From Kryptolebias marmoratus (lineage: Eukaryota > Chordata > Actinopteri > Cyprinodontiformes > Rivulidae), in assembly GCF_001649575.2 (NCBI RefSeq), contig NC_051434.1, forward strand, positions 15,175,694-15,239,693: a stretch of 64,000 bases of DNA, in the 5' to 3' direction. A program made the translations under genes and the position numbers. Shown piece by piece: positions 34,931-47,884 of the stretch; position 1 is the first letter of the stretch, and each line of letters starts with the position of its first letter. The notes under the pieces are model-generated. The model was not told the origin of the DNA. It was given only the letters and a program-made list of their open reading frames with translations, and searched no databases.

Positions 34931-36579
34931 AAATTTTAAAACACCTTTCCAGAGTTGACGTATGCTTTGTTTATGCTTTGTCACTAAACCCATATTTCAA
35001 GAAGTAATGCTCAAGATCTGTTGCCTCTCTGTGGAATACATACAATGTGGCCAAATACTGTAATATTTCAAAAGGCTATTCTCTAAAATGATATGCGGAT
35101 ATAAATAAAGTATATGCAATAGGCTGGTGGCAACACAGGAAAAAAAATAACAGTCCTCGGTGCTTAAGAGTATATATTTGGGTGTCTGAACTCACCTATC
35201 AGTTCAAAAACCTGGATTGTGTTATTGAGTTGGCAGTGACGTTAGTCTTCTAACCTGGAAGTGACTTCTGTTATTTCAAGGTTGAAGTCTCTTCCAAGAA
35301 CATCATCTTGGCACTTTGCTTTGGCTCCTATATGTTTGAAAAATATCAGTCAGTGAAGGTTTCAGATTTACAGAGAGGAGTTTTATTAAATCAACTTTCA
35401 TAATACTTCATTTGTATGTGCAAGATATTCTTTTAAGCCTCACTTAGCGTCTGGCCTGTCCTGCAGAATGTTTGAACTTTTTCTGCGTTGTGACATTTTG
35501 TTATTTGTGTGCAAATAAAACACAATTAATGTCATATTAGGTTTTCAATTCAAAATGGAATTGTCCAGCTTTGTCGTCTTTGTTCTAAGTTCACCTTTAA
35601 ATCATGCTTTTTTACCTGTATGTTGAAAATGGACATTTAGAGCATTGCTGCTCTTTAGTTTTTCTTCATGATTAAATGCAAACTGCCATTAGACGTTAGT
35701 TTTAGAAAATATGTCTTATTGAGGTTCTACATTTAACACATTCAGGTTAAACATAGAGCCTTGATGAACCTTGTTGAAATTTTGTTTCTTTTCCTAGGTG
35801 GAGGTTAGAAGTTTGTAATCTTTTAATTTATCAGAGTGCATCTTTAGGACCCCTTCATACTGGATATTCACGAGAAGGAGTGTGATAGCTTTATGATGGT
35901 TTTGAGTTTATATAAAATTGGTGTAGTGAGAATATGATGGTTTCTCATTTTTGTGGCAAAGTATTGGTCCTGTGTGAAACAGGGTGAAGGATGGTGGTTG
36001 AGTATTCATTATATGTGGCTTGTTTGCATCATTGTGACTTAGTCACTGAAAATCTTAGGCAGGACTGGTTTCTGGCCTCATGTCTATGCTACAGCCATGA
36101 TTGTGACAAAGTCATGGAGACAACCTACTACAGACGTGATATCTGGGGTGGTAGCCCTGTGCCATTGTGATGGGATGTGATGTTCCAGTGTGTACCTGCA
36201 TTTTGACGCTGTCCAAGAGAGTCATGCCAGGGCAGGACCTGGGATGTGATGCAATTGTGGGGATACATAACAGTATTGTTATGAAGCATATGAGTGGAGA
36301 GCACAGGACAGTGTCTCAGAGAAGTAGAAAGTAGCAAAGGAAAAACCTATCTGGCAAGTACTAATAATATAGCAACATCATGATTGCCTTTACACTAAAG
36401 AAAGTTTTCCAAATTTGCTGTGATCCAGCCTCATTCTAATAAGGTTGTGGATAATATAGTGGGGTCGTCATTATGTGTAAAAGGGGCATGAAATCCAAAT
36501 AATAAAACAAATCAGTTTAAGTGTTTTTTATGCCTAATCCCCAAACATTTCTGCTTCTGATCTTGTCTGTAAACCATCT
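34931..36579. other. Unassigned sequence
   Basis: I see no gene or recognisable repeat. A short frame at 36128-36337 (minus) has no motif. Confidence 0.45.
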
Positions 36580-37165
36580 ATCTGTTTTTTTGTTTGTTTG
36601 TTTTTTTTATTACCCACTGTGTGTGTGTCTGTCAGGAATCACTACACAGATTTTAATGAAACTCCCAGAAAATATTTTTTGAATTGGTATCTACAAATGG
36701 TTAACTTTTAGAGTCATATCATTTCAAGATACAATATTGGCTACAACCTAGTCAGTTTTACAAATACTGAGCTACAATTTAGTGTTATATTAGCTGAGGG
36801 TCATCTCTAACCTACTTTGAATGTGCAATATCTGTTCTTAATGCTTTGCAATTAACTAAGGGAGTCATTTTTTTTTGTCTGTTAGAAAAGTATCTCATAA
36901 TCTAATAGTTTGAATTCAATTAAACTTTCAGGAAGTAATCAGTGGCTAGTCAAGAATTCAATCTACAAATAATCAATCTACAACTAATTATACTTTTGGA
37001 GTCAACCCAATTTGAGATGGCTGCCTCAACCAACTGATCATCGAAAACACAAAAAAATATATAACTCTATAGCTCTATAGTTGTTTTATAGCTATAAATA
37101 TTACAAAAAAATCACAATAAATTGATCTGGTAGTAGCTGAGATGAATTCACAACACATACATAAG
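36580..37165 (+). repeat. Local repeat family 'R', two consecutive units
   Basis: The first unit (about 36580-36840) has gattttaatgaaactccca, tagctgagggtcatctc; the second (about 36870-37165) has aactttcaggaagtaatcag, ggagtcaacccaatttgaga and gtagtagctgagatga. Both are in the same orientation. This two-unit arrangement recurs at 56.7, 58.1 and 60.2 kb. Confidence 0.6.
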
Positions 37166-38300
37166 TAAGGTAGAGGTAAAATCAGAGGACTCATAAATAA
37201 TAAAGCCATTTCTTTTAAAATATGTGGATCTTTCGTGCTATAATCACTAATTTATTTGCTAAATTGTTTTGAACAAGGGTTACCAAATGAGAAGGACTAC
37301 CTATGCAGTACATGCTGATGTAAATGCATGCTTGTCACCAGAGTACCAGGTAGCTGAAGCAATTTTTGATTTGAGTGGTAGAAAAGAAGAAAGGCAATGG
37401 AATGATCCTCCATGCCACTTTAAGAACAGTATTATTAGTCACAGGAGGACTTTGGGAGGGTTATTTCTCTGCTGCTGTATCAGAGGTCTCATCTCTCTGT
37501 ATCTCACTTCCACCCTGTTTCACTCACTCTTCTATAGGAACTCCTTATCTCCCCGCAAAGACAGTCTCTGGCAACACTGAGTCCACAGTAAGGATCATTG
37601 GCAATAGTGAGTCTGACTGTCACACCGGGATGGTGCAACACCATAATAAAAGCATCACTGAGGAGGCAAGAGCGGAAAAGTTGGAAAGGGATGAAATGCG
37701 ATGTCAAGACATCCAGAGATGAGCAAGATCATATCTGTTATACTCCAGTTTTCCTTCATGCCCCTTCCCTCACTGTATTATCACGTTTTCTTTTTTTGTT
37801 TGTTTGTTTCTTCTCAGGTTTTACTCTAACAAGTCGTCCTTCAGCTTGCTTTTTATCCTTCACCTGTTTTCTAACTGAATTGCAGCAGGCAGCTAAATGT
37901 TGCACACCAAGTGCCAAAGAAAGCACAAACAGTCAGGAGATTATATTCCCATTAAAATCTTGGCTGCTCCCATTGTTATTGACATGGCAGAGATTGTCAC
38001 TGCTGCGAGGGCAAACAAGGGAACTTGTGCATGAGTATGCACACCCAAAAACACTCTAGCTCTCTGTGCTGTACTCAAACAACACCATCAGCTACCAAGA
38101 AGGCCTGCTGCTGGCTTTGTTGGGCTCTCTTGACAGCCACACTATCACCTTGTGTTGCTTTGAGGGTATATCAAAGCTCTGCAGCTCCCTCAACACACAG
38201 AGCTGAGCTGTGTAACAGAGGCGGTGGTGTGTACATATGCACACTGAGACAGTGTGATGTTAAGTAAATACACCCAGCAGGTGCAAAATACAAACTTGCT
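37166..38300. other. Sequence with several overlapping open frames, possible exon
   Basis: Three overlapping plus-strand frames (37269-37580, 37375-37722, 37598-38059) and minus frames share this stretch. An acceptor-like cactcactcttctatag at 37537 precedes 50 bases (37538-37587) ending before gtaagg, or 69 bases ending before gtgagt at 37607. Within one frame it reads TPYLPAKTVSGNTE. I recognise no family; a small exon is possible but unproven. Confidence 0.25.
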
Positions 38301-39334
38301 GAAGGGACAAAAAGAAAAAAAAAAATCCCAAAAAATTTTACTCAAAATGCTTACAATCACAAATACACACTGCCTTCACAGCCAGCAAAACTGTCCATGA
38401 AATGGACTGGCTGGGCTGCTGTTCCCCCTATTGGTTTCACAGTATGTGAGCATGTCTCTTACATATGGCAATAAATGCAGAGTGTATTTGTCTGTTTGCA
38501 TGAGGGGGTTGCTTGTGCATCAGAGAGATTGGAGTCAGACTGTTGTTCGCGTTTAGAAGAGATAATCTTTTGGAAAAGAGGTCACTTATTATAAAAAAAA
38601 GATAAACTGAACCACAAAAGATGCATTTATTTTAAAACTGTACTGTCACCAAAGCAACCGAAAATACAAGAGTTTAGCATCTGACATATCCCCAACCCAT
38701 TTGACACCAGCAGTGCCTTTAAAAGAAATCCAATCTGCTCAAAATTGATCTGAAACATGACAGTAACACAGCTGCACAACAGGCTGCGAGATTTATCACG
38801 TTGCTTTTTTTCTAATTATTCACAAAATAAAAAGGTCATCTGCTTCTTTTGTGTCGTTTTAACTTTTACAACCTCAATTAACACAGAATCAACATCTGTT
38901 GGTCATTATGTTTGTCTCAATTTCCCCAGAAAGTCACATTGGGAGGTTTATCATCCTGATGTTAAATATATTGGGAAACAGCTACTAAAACTTGAGATGG
39001 CCCAATTGTAGTTTTCTTTGCTGTTGACAATTCTATAAGTCGGAGCTGCCAATTCTTATTTTCTTTTGCTGTAACGTCTGTAATCGGTGCCTCAAAAAGC
39101 TATTTATGTGACCTTTACTGATAACAAGTTTAAAAATATATTCATTTTATAAACAAATTTGAAACAAAAAGACCTCCTGGTAATTACAAAAGTAAAATCT
39201 GACTGAAAATCAAGCGCATCTGGCATCTTGCCTTTCTCTTGACCACTAGAAAGAGGTTTCATTTCTGTTCATATTGAAGCTTTAGCATTGCTTGAATAAA
39301 TGACTATTGCCCACCATGTATTATGAGTTTTAAA
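38301..39334. other. Unassigned AT-rich sequence
   Basis: Nothing recognisable. A frame at 38757-39011 is short and lacks motifs. Confidence 0.45.
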
Positions 39335-39635
39335 AAAGGATGATTTCATTTTGGTCTAACCTTGAAAATGTTTTTATAAACAATTTCATGCAAAATTGGA
39401 AGATGTCATGCTCAGAGTATGTGTTGAGGATGACTCTCAGCTACTACATCAATTTTCACCTTAATACATGTAAATCTGACAGAGTTATAGCAATTTTTTT
39501 GTTGGTTAAAACTGATTAGCCGTGGCGGCCATCTGGAATTTCAGAAGTTAATCATTTGTAGATGTACATCCAGTGATTAATTTCTGAATGTTTCATCAAA
39601 ATCTGACAAGTGGTTCATGAAATATTGTGGGAGAA
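39335..39635 (-). repeat. Local repeat family 'R', reverse orientation
   Basis: Reverse complements of the family blocks appear: gatgactctcagctactaca, gtggcggccatctgg, tagatgtacatccagtgatt and catcaaaatctgacaagtgg. One unit only. Confidence 0.65.
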
Positions 39636-41299
39636 GTCAAATAAGTTTTGCACTTACGGTTGCTGTATACCTCATACACCTTAAGAACATAAATAAGTAG
39701 GTATAGTCTGAACATATGTTTAAAAGTTTACCGTCTCTGTCTCAGTGCCTATGGTCCAAGAGTCCTTCCTACTTCCTATTTACTTCTTGTGTTTTGACCC
39801 TGCTTGTTGAAAAGATTGCAGCCTTCTGCTGCTTCATTCCCTTCTGTCCACTAATAAGTAATCAGTCTGAGAGTATGAAATATTGATCGGAGAGCTCCCA
39901 CACCTTGGCACCAGCAGGGTGTCCAGCCAGGCACAAAGGCTGGCAGTCAAGGTTTTTAGAAAGACAAACACCATCATCAAACGTAGGGGTCCTCAAGGCA
40001 CCATCAGATCTGCTCTTTATCTCTGTCTGATCACAACAGTCTCAATGAGGTTCATCTCTGACAGGCCTCGTAGCCTTTCATTTACTTGCTTGTCTAAAAT
40101 GTGGCTCTGATGAGTTGCTTCCTTTGGAGGATCGTGAGTCCTCTGTTAAACACACTTGTTTTTTGTCATTGTATTTTTCCCCTACTTGCTAACATGAGGA
40201 TTTTAGCTAAACTAAAAGTTAAAGGGTATTTTTTTATAAGTCTGCACATTCACAAAGTTAAACCTAAATTCCTCTTTCTCTCTCTCTCTCTCTCTCACTG
40301 GAATGTTTAATGCTAGAATGAGTATTATCCCTGATAATACTCAATAAAAGTTATGTTTGAATTTAAATAAGATCTTTCATTGTCTCTTTCAAGTTTCCTT
40401 TTTTTATAATAAATCATAGGCTTAAATTAGCTTAAATTATTCTTTGTCACTTGTTTTTATCATTTAATTGAAATGCATTTATTCTTCAGAAAGTTCTTAT
40501 AACTGTCTGATTAATTTAAAAATAATTGTATACGTGTTCCTAGAAAAGTCTGTCCTTGGAGTAAATTTTGTTGATGATAGTGTAGAAACCATCATATGAA
40601 CTGTATGCAAAACAAATCAAGACACATACTACTAACTCGGGTTCCAGACACAACTGTGGGTTATGAAACACTGTTAGGGGGTCTTAAAATGATTTTCAGG
40701 AACTTAATATGATTTGTAAAAGCACATTTTTTAGATAACTGTTACACAACATAAAAGAACTGTAGTCATTAATAACTACAAATTTTATAACAGTTGTTGA
40801 TGTTGTCTGTGCTGTCACATCCTTGTTTAATTGACTGATTTGCATTATTTGTGCATTTTAACAAGCAATAAATTGGGTCACACATTTCTGTTGTTATTTT
40901 GTGGGTCAGAAGCAGAAACATTTGGGGATTAGGCAATACAAAAATGAGTTATATTATGCTCCCAAAAAAACATTTAATGTAATGCTAGACTCCCCTTAAT
41001 CATAAAAAAGCCCTCAATTTTAGTCTAATCTTGTTTAAAATAAATGTTCTCAACTGACTAACAGTACAATGTATAAAAGATGTAACTGACTACGGCCAAA
41101 GGGTGGGGCTATGACTATGATTAAATATTGGTGAATAGTTATCCTGAGGCTCAAAAACTCTGACTTACATAGCCCTTTGTATTATGTGTAACACAGGTAT
41201 TTAAAAAAAAAAGAAAATATGAACTTTTTACAAAACATACACATTGTTCATTATTTGTATTTGGGTTTAGAGGTCAACGATTGGTTATATCTTTTCAGA
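39636..41299. other. Unassigned sequence with a CT microsatellite
   Basis: A 20-bp CT run lies at 40277-40296. Short frames at 39883-40310 lack motifs. Otherwise nothing recognisable. Confidence 0.45.
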
Positions 41300-42364
41300 C
41301 AAGTGCAAACAAGAAAGCTCACAAGACACTGATTCACCTTGCAATCCTCATACCTCAACAGACTTCAAAGCAGATAAAAGTGCCCATCTGCTGGGTGTAA
41401 CACTGTCTTCCAGCCCTGAGGTCCCTGCAGAGAGATAACCACGCATAGCTCTAAACACCCCCAGACAGACCCTTATCCCTCTGGCTTAATGTCCTTGCGG
41501 CTGAGGGTAATGCACAGAGATGGATAGCCCGGACCTATCCCTTCACACCGGGGTCCATAGCTTTGAGATTGCATGTCTGATACTATCCTCCATCTCTCAG
41601 TTTGTGACAACCAAACTCTAACCTGCCTTCCTCTTACCTCCTCCCACAAACCACCATCCCCCACCACCCCCAGATCAATGCAGCTCACTGATGTGCCGTC
41701 CATCAAATCCAGAGGCTAAGCAATATACCACCTACCCATAAGGTGTGATGGGTGCGAGACAGTCCATGAAATGGAGGTAATGCACACACACACACACACA
41801 CTCCTATGTGCTCACCAGTTCCTGAAACGGATCACTCAATCTGGTGCCAAATGATGAGCATTTTTTCAAGCTGTTGTGCCATCTTTCTCCTCAGCTCTCC
41901 TTCCCTGTTCTGTCTCCTCACTCCCATCCTTGACATGTCATGATCAAATGGGTGCTTTCAGAGTTCAGTAGCTGACCTGGACTCCAGGAGGCCACCGTTC
42001 CATCACATCACTTTTCTAACTTGCATTTTTTTTCCATCACTTCATCCCTCTATCAGTCCTCAATCTCCTAACATCCTTTTTTTTTATTCTCTGATAACAA
42101 ATCTTACTGTTTCTCTTCCTCTCGAGATGAGAAGGTTATAGTGGGATGGAAGGGTGGCCACGAGCATGAAATGAAAACAAGGCTGATTCACAAAATCATT
42201 CTTGAACTGATGCCAAGAAGAAGATGAGCACCTCAGTGTCACTATATATTCTCCAATGACTGAAAAGGCTAAATATACAGGAATTTAGAAAAGTAGCAGT
42301 GTAAAGCTACCATGAGCCATTGTTTCTGAAGTGATGCAACAATGCCTGGATTTATTTATGAGCC
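41300..42364. other. GC-richer stretch with a weak exon candidate and a CA microsatellite
   Basis: On the minus strand 41638-41715 (78 nt) lies between an AG after a weak pyrimidine tract and a good donor (GAGGAG before gtaaga). It is open as 26 codons containing DLMDGTSVSCIDLGVVGDGG. I do not recognise it, and the acceptor is poor. A CA run lies at 41783-41801. No transposon is recognised. Confidence 0.25.
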
Positions 42365-42685
42365 ATTTATTCATTTTTGCCATTTCTCGTTCATGCCTTT
42401 CTCTAGCTGCCATTGTGCAAATGCGGAAAACATTCTGGACAGGTCACAAGTCCGTTATAGAGCCATGTAGAGACAAATAATACAAACAACCATTCATGCT
42501 CTCATAGCAATAACTGAACATGCATATAATTGGTCTGTTGGAGGAAACTGGAAAACTTTGAGAAAACCCACATGCGCACAGGCAGAACATGCAAACTCCA
42601 CCCAGAAAGGTCAGGAGGCAAACCTGCTACCTTCTTGTTGTGAGGTAACAGCACAGAACTACTTAATGTGCCGCTATGCTGACCG
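42365..42685 (-). repeat. SINE-like teleost repeat, nearly full body
   Basis: Plus-strand blocks are acattctggacaggtcac, gagccatgtagagacaaa, gttggaggaaactgg, gagaaaacccacatgcgcac, aacatgcaaactccacccag and a terminal ctaccttcttgttgtgagg. Gaps and substitutions are many. Sense strand is minus. Confidence 0.7.
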
Positions 42686-43564
42686 ACACACTCAGTGTAC
42701 CTTTTAAATATACAAGAAAAGTCTAAACACACCAAGGTTAAAAAAAATGTAAAAAATAAATAAAACTGCGTAAACCTGCATTCTCAATGGGATCACTTGC
42801 CCTTGCACATGCTTGTACACACAGGCTCACACAAATACAGGCCTTAATAACTTTTTCATCAGCCTTTTCTGCAGCATGTCACTTCACAAAAGACAGAACT
42901 GAGAGCAGGGTTTCATTTATATGTGCAAATTGTGGTTAAAGTTCATTCCACCCCTGAATACAAATAACATGATTTCAAATGCAAACCATTATTAACGGAA
43001 GTCGGTGAACGGTGGCAAGCAGAAAACTGAGACAGTGATTTCCTTTTGTTCCTGAGATGAACCTTAACAATCTCAATGAAGAATGACAATAAGAAGATTT
43101 AACACCTTTGCTCTGAATTGTACATCAAATTTTTGTTTACCATTGATCACATTTAAAAAATCAATCAAAAATACAAGATTAACTGTGAGTTCCTGCTGTT
43201 AATGATATGGCATGCATACAGGAGGCCTCATTTTAAGCCAGCTCTGGGAACAGTTCTAAAAGTGACTCATGGGAACTGAGAGCAGAAATATACACCTGTG
43301 TAAATCCAAGTCCCAGCCTGACTAATTCAGTTATTAGTTACTGTAAATCTGTATCATGTATGTGAAACAATAAACATTACAAATATAATCATCTGCTGTT
43401 TATGTGCTAATGAAATATCTGTTCTTTTCTCAAAAAGGATAAGAGATTGAACAAAACGGAAAGGAAAAAGAGACAATCTGATGTCCCTTTTCCCTTCTTT
43501 TATCACTGTCTAAGATCTATGGCTTCTACAAATTAATTTCATACAAAATTAAAGGTCTAGAATA
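42686..43564. other. Unassigned sequence
   Basis: Nothing recognisable. Confidence 0.5.
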
Positions 43565-43850
43565 TATTGAAGTATTGCATATCACCTTATGATTTTCATG
43601 CCAAGGTTTTAAACTGAAATTATCTTATTATGAAAACTGACAAAGTTATAGCCATTTTGGTCAAAAGTTGAAAACAACATTATGTACAATCTCATGGAAT
43701 ATCTCATATGAACTTACAAGTTCTGTCAGTGCTTAGAGTATGTGTAGTGAATATATCTCAGCTACTGCTACACCAAATTTTAACTCGATATCTATAAAAT
43801 TCATTCAGGTATGGCCGTTTTTCTGTTGCCATAAACAGAATTATGTTGAT
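43565..43850 (-). repeat. Local repeat family 'R', reverse orientation, diverged
   Basis: The blocks ttttcatgccaaggttttaa, agttatagccattttggtca, gaatatatctcagctactgc and aggtatggccgttttt follow the reversed family order. The left end of the unit is missing. Confidence 0.5.
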
Positions 43851-44639
43851 GTATGACTCACACAAGTTTCAAAGTGTTTATTCTAAAGAGTAAAAATCAA
43901 CAAAAACAAACAAAACTCTCTTTGTGTTTGAGGGGAAAAAAGCATGATAAAATTAGAGAGAATATTTTCTTTTTAAATTAGCTGAAATAATGTTCCTGAT
44001 AGATGCACAAGTACTTCAATGAGAAGTGGCTCTGAAAGGATTTTTATTTACTCTCAAAATATCTAAATGTTGAGCTCTTCAACAGTTGAATCATTGATGA
44101 AAATTGCCTCCACCCCAAACACACACTATGACTGATAATTTGCAGACTGTGCTACTCCTAAAGTCCTGCTCAGATGTATTATTACATGTCCCAGGTGAAC
44201 AAATCACAGCAGGACAGTAGTGATTATAGATGTAGATTTACACAATTACTTGGGAACTAAAGAACACATTTTGATGATGGTTCTAGTGTACATAAATATC
44301 TTCTTTTTTTTTTCCCCCCAAAAAAACTAAACATGTTCTTTTTCAAAGCCATGCCCAGACTCAGAGGAGGTATTATTCATATAAAGCCTTGTGCTTGTGT
44401 TTTATATTTATTTCTGCAGCAAAAGTGAGCTGTGACCACTTGACTAAAGCTTTAGTTTTATCCTGATGGTATACTCAGAAGCTATCACTTAACAGGCCTT
44501 ACCTCATATGTGTAGAGTTGAGCTGCCCATATTTTTGTTTCTTAAAACTGACAATGTGATGGCACAAAGCACATTGAGATGGTAAGCGTTGCAGTATAGG
44601 GGAGTAATTCAAGATCCACACAGCCCATAAATGTAAATA

Positions 44640-44645
<6 letters not shown>
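43851..44645. other. Unassigned sequence
   Basis: Nothing recognisable. Confidence 0.5.

Positions 44646-44705
<60 letters not shown>
44646..44705. repeat. (TA)n microsatellite, 60 bp
   Basis: Uninterrupted TA run. The minus-strand Tyr-Ile frame across it is an artefact. Confidence 0.97.
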
Positions 44706-44707
<2 letters not shown>

Positions 44708-45980
44708 CCATTTTAGTGCAAAAGTAAAGCTTATTTCAGTGTTTGCATGGATGACCTTAGCTGTATTTTCTTGACATATAACACTTTAAATATTAATTTT
44801 GCCTTCAGCCCACTGGGAGATTCATACAAAGACACAGTTGACAGTAAGTGCTAAATACATTATTAATTATTGAGGCCCATAAGAAGATATCTCAAGAATG
44901 TCATGTGATGTGGCATTAATGCCAACGCAAACAAGACTGATGGAGAGGAAGCTTGATGAAGGTGAGTAGGCCATCTGTGCAGCTTTTGCAATTTCTCACC
45001 TCATTGATGCACAACACCTTCGCTCCTCTGCTCCCCACTTTTTCCCCATCTTCTGACACATTGAACACTGTCCATCTGCACCCCACACACTAATGTACTT
45101 CTGTATTGTTGCTCTGCTGATTTGTTAGGGAATGTTTCCTACATTTTGAGCAGTCTTGCTGGATATACTAAGAGAATATAAGTAATTGTATCTTGGTTGA
45201 AAGCTACTGGATTTTAGAAGAGGATAAGAGGAAAAATGTGGAAAAGGGAAGAAGGTGACCTTGTCATAGAATCGGTGCCCTGTAATGTTTGATAAACTTT
45301 CCTTAAGGCAAAGAAAAGGTCAGCATCAGAGAGGGGCAGTAAGATTTTATCTATGAAGTAAAACTGCCTCAGAAAAAAAGCAAAGCTTTTCTTGTGCACT
45401 GGTCCATTTACCAAAAGTAGTGGAGGTAAAAAAAAAATGAAACTAGAGAAATGGCTACAAAAAGAAAGAGTAAATATGAAAAGAAGGAAAGGAAAATCAG
45501 AAGACAGGCTCAGAGGTTTTAAACTTCATGCAACACTCTAAATCACTGGTTTTCTGACAGAAGAACTGAACCTATCAAAGTAACACACTTCTGTGTCCTT
45601 CTGTGATGATGTGGACCTTTTTCAGTAAACCTCACCAATTCCACACCAGGGTTTCAAGACTGGACAATAAAGATCTTTAAAACCTTTCAGGCTTCAGAAC
45701 ATCCCTCTCTCTTCAACCTTACTCAAGTTGAAATGTTGGAAAGTATAAAATTAACAATGAAAATAAAGCTATTGAATGATTCTCTTCGAACATGCTGAAA
45801 GCATGGAGTGTAGCTGCAATATAATACTGTATCTAGTATGTTCTTGCAGTGATTATGTGTAACCTAAAATAATTATGGTGAAAGCTAATAATATTGACTT
45901 TGCCAAAATATGAGCAAAATGTGAAGCTGCAACTTTTAAAGCTACCCTAATAAAGTTATGCAAACAAAAGGGCAACAGAC
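44706..45980. other. Unassigned AT-rich sequence
   Basis: Nothing recognisable; short frames only. Confidence 0.5.
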
Positions 45981-45985
45981 AGTTT

Positions 45986-46384
45986 TGTCAAGGACTGGGG
46001 TGAAGGAGGCGAACCCTGAGCGCAGACTCATGTTGATAAAAAAACTAATTTATTTAGAAAAAAAAGGCAAACCCAAAACAAAGGCTGACGTGGCAGCAAA
46101 ACCTAGACTAAATACAAAAAAACATTAACTAACTAAACTAAACTAAACCTGAACAGACCTGAGACTAAAGACAAACCACTGGGAGACAAGAAGGCACGAG
46201 CAAACAGAACATCAGGGAGACAAGAGTATGACAATGAACNAGATGGGGGAGAATGGGGAAGAGAGAGAGAGTGACTGAGGAAAAGTGAATGTTGGCTGAG
46301 GCACAGGGAAGAGACAAAACACAAACAATAAACTATAACTGAAACATGAAGACAAAACATAATTCCAAAACTCAGATTCTAACA
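45986..46384 (-). mobile_element. Solo LTR, 399 bp, with 5-bp target duplication AGTTT
   Basis: Bounded by TGTCAAGG at 45986 and TTCTAACA at 46384, with AGTTT at 45981-45985 and again at 46385-46389. Read on the minus strand it begins TGTTAGAA and carries AATAAA (reverse of 46049-46054) about 65 bases from its end, the position expected of an LTR polyadenylation signal. It shares long stretches with the solo LTR at 51508-51914 (for example gcgcagactcat near one end and gaggcacag in the middle) but in opposite orientation. One N lies at 46240. No internal region or partner remains. Confidence 0.85.
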
Positions 46385-46469
46385 AGTTTCAAATTACACA
46401 GTTAATTCAGCAGATATACTTGTTAAATTCCTGCTGAAAGGGTCCAGGCTGCACCTTACACCTTGATCG

Positions 46470-46545
46470 TATACCTTGTAAAGCACTTTAGTCGACTATA
46501 GTTGTTTTAAATGTGAAATAAAAAATAAAAAATATTTTAAAAAAT
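46470..46545. repeat. Short 3'-end remnant of a fish repeat
   Basis: The words gtaaagcactttagtcgac and tagttgttttaaatgtg followed by an A-rich stretch resemble the common ending gcactttgagtcg...gttttaaatgtgctatataaat of a fish interspersed repeat. Only this tail is recognisable. Confidence 0.4.
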
Positions 46546-47884
46546 GACTAGACTTTGTTCTTAACCCCACTTAGATAAGCTGTTAGCTTTCTAATCTGGT
46601 CAAAATTTAAAAAAAAATTCTAAGCTGAGGTTGTTGTAGGAGCTATCTGCAACTAGTAAGATATTGATTGTTCATAAACTTCTCACAAGATCCCACTTCA
46701 AATATCTGTGCAACTGTGATTGTTTTTGCTGTGCAAACACAAAATAATGTTTGTGTGTGTCTGAACTATAGAATCACAGTACAACATCCATAAGTAGTAT
46801 CTGCAGTTATAATATCTAAATGGTCTTATGGAACATAAGTTGGTAATTTAATAATTTCCATTGCCTTGTGTGAAAATAAAATGTTGCACCATTAATACAT
46901 GAGCCTTTGGATGAAATGGTGCTCATTTACTCATCAAAACTGACATCAATCTTTCACTCTGGAAAACCTCAAGTCAATAAATCTGCAGACTTTGATAGGT
47001 CATATTAAATAAAACCATTTAAAAACATTTTCAACTACTCATAAATCCACTCTTAAACAGCTTTTAAATGATACTATGTCGTAGCCAGTGGTTACAAAAC
47101 AAGACTCAAAAACTCACACATGCTGGCCTCCCTCCATGTACTGTATCTCCTATCTTCAAGGTTATTGCTGAGCCATTTGTTGCGGGTTAGATAATTGACT
47201 CTTAGATGAGGGATAACTGTGATTTATGATGAAAGAGAATACATATTCCTTCATATCTCACTGGTGATTTATGGTGTGATAGAACCAAAGTGATGGCCAT
47301 TTTATCTGATTGTACATCATGCAAAGTAGTCGATCAAGTTTGCTACCGATCGGTCACGCCTCGGTCTGGCTGAGAGACAGCAGCTTCTTTCGCTATATTT
47401 TTTTTTTCTTTTTTTTGTCTACTTAAAGCTTTTTGAGGCAAGATATTAGGAGGCAATCAAATTCACTCCAAATGTATGCTGACCAAGGTGAAGGAATTTA
47501 TGATTAACATGACTGATAAACCTGCAGCCCACAAGTGGCATTTGTTAATGCAGGAATGGACCTCTGAAGGTCCAAAACATAGTTGACCTTTTCATGTGGC
47601 TAAGTAATTTTATGCTCTCTAGTATAAGTTATTGTGCACAGAAAATTCAATACCTCGGCTAAAAATAAAAGATCAAAAAAGTCAAGTCATTGAAAACAAA
47701 GTTGTGCTACAGAAGTTTTGGGTTTATTTTAGTTCTCTCTTCTGCTAAGTCAGTTGGCAACTCCTTAGTTTCTCCAGTGTCCCTGAAAAAATGCTCCAAG
47801 TAACGCACATTCACTCACAAAAGAAAAAGAAAAAAAAATAAAATAAAATAAAAAATCCAAGCACCAGACAGAAGGGTTAAAATG
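46546..47884. other. Unassigned AT-rich sequence
   Basis: Nothing recognisable apart from A/T homopolymers. Confidence 0.5.

Noticed and set aside
46133..46360. Ser/Leu-rich minus-strand frame
   Set aside because: It lies inside the solo LTR at 45986-46384 and includes an undetermined base.
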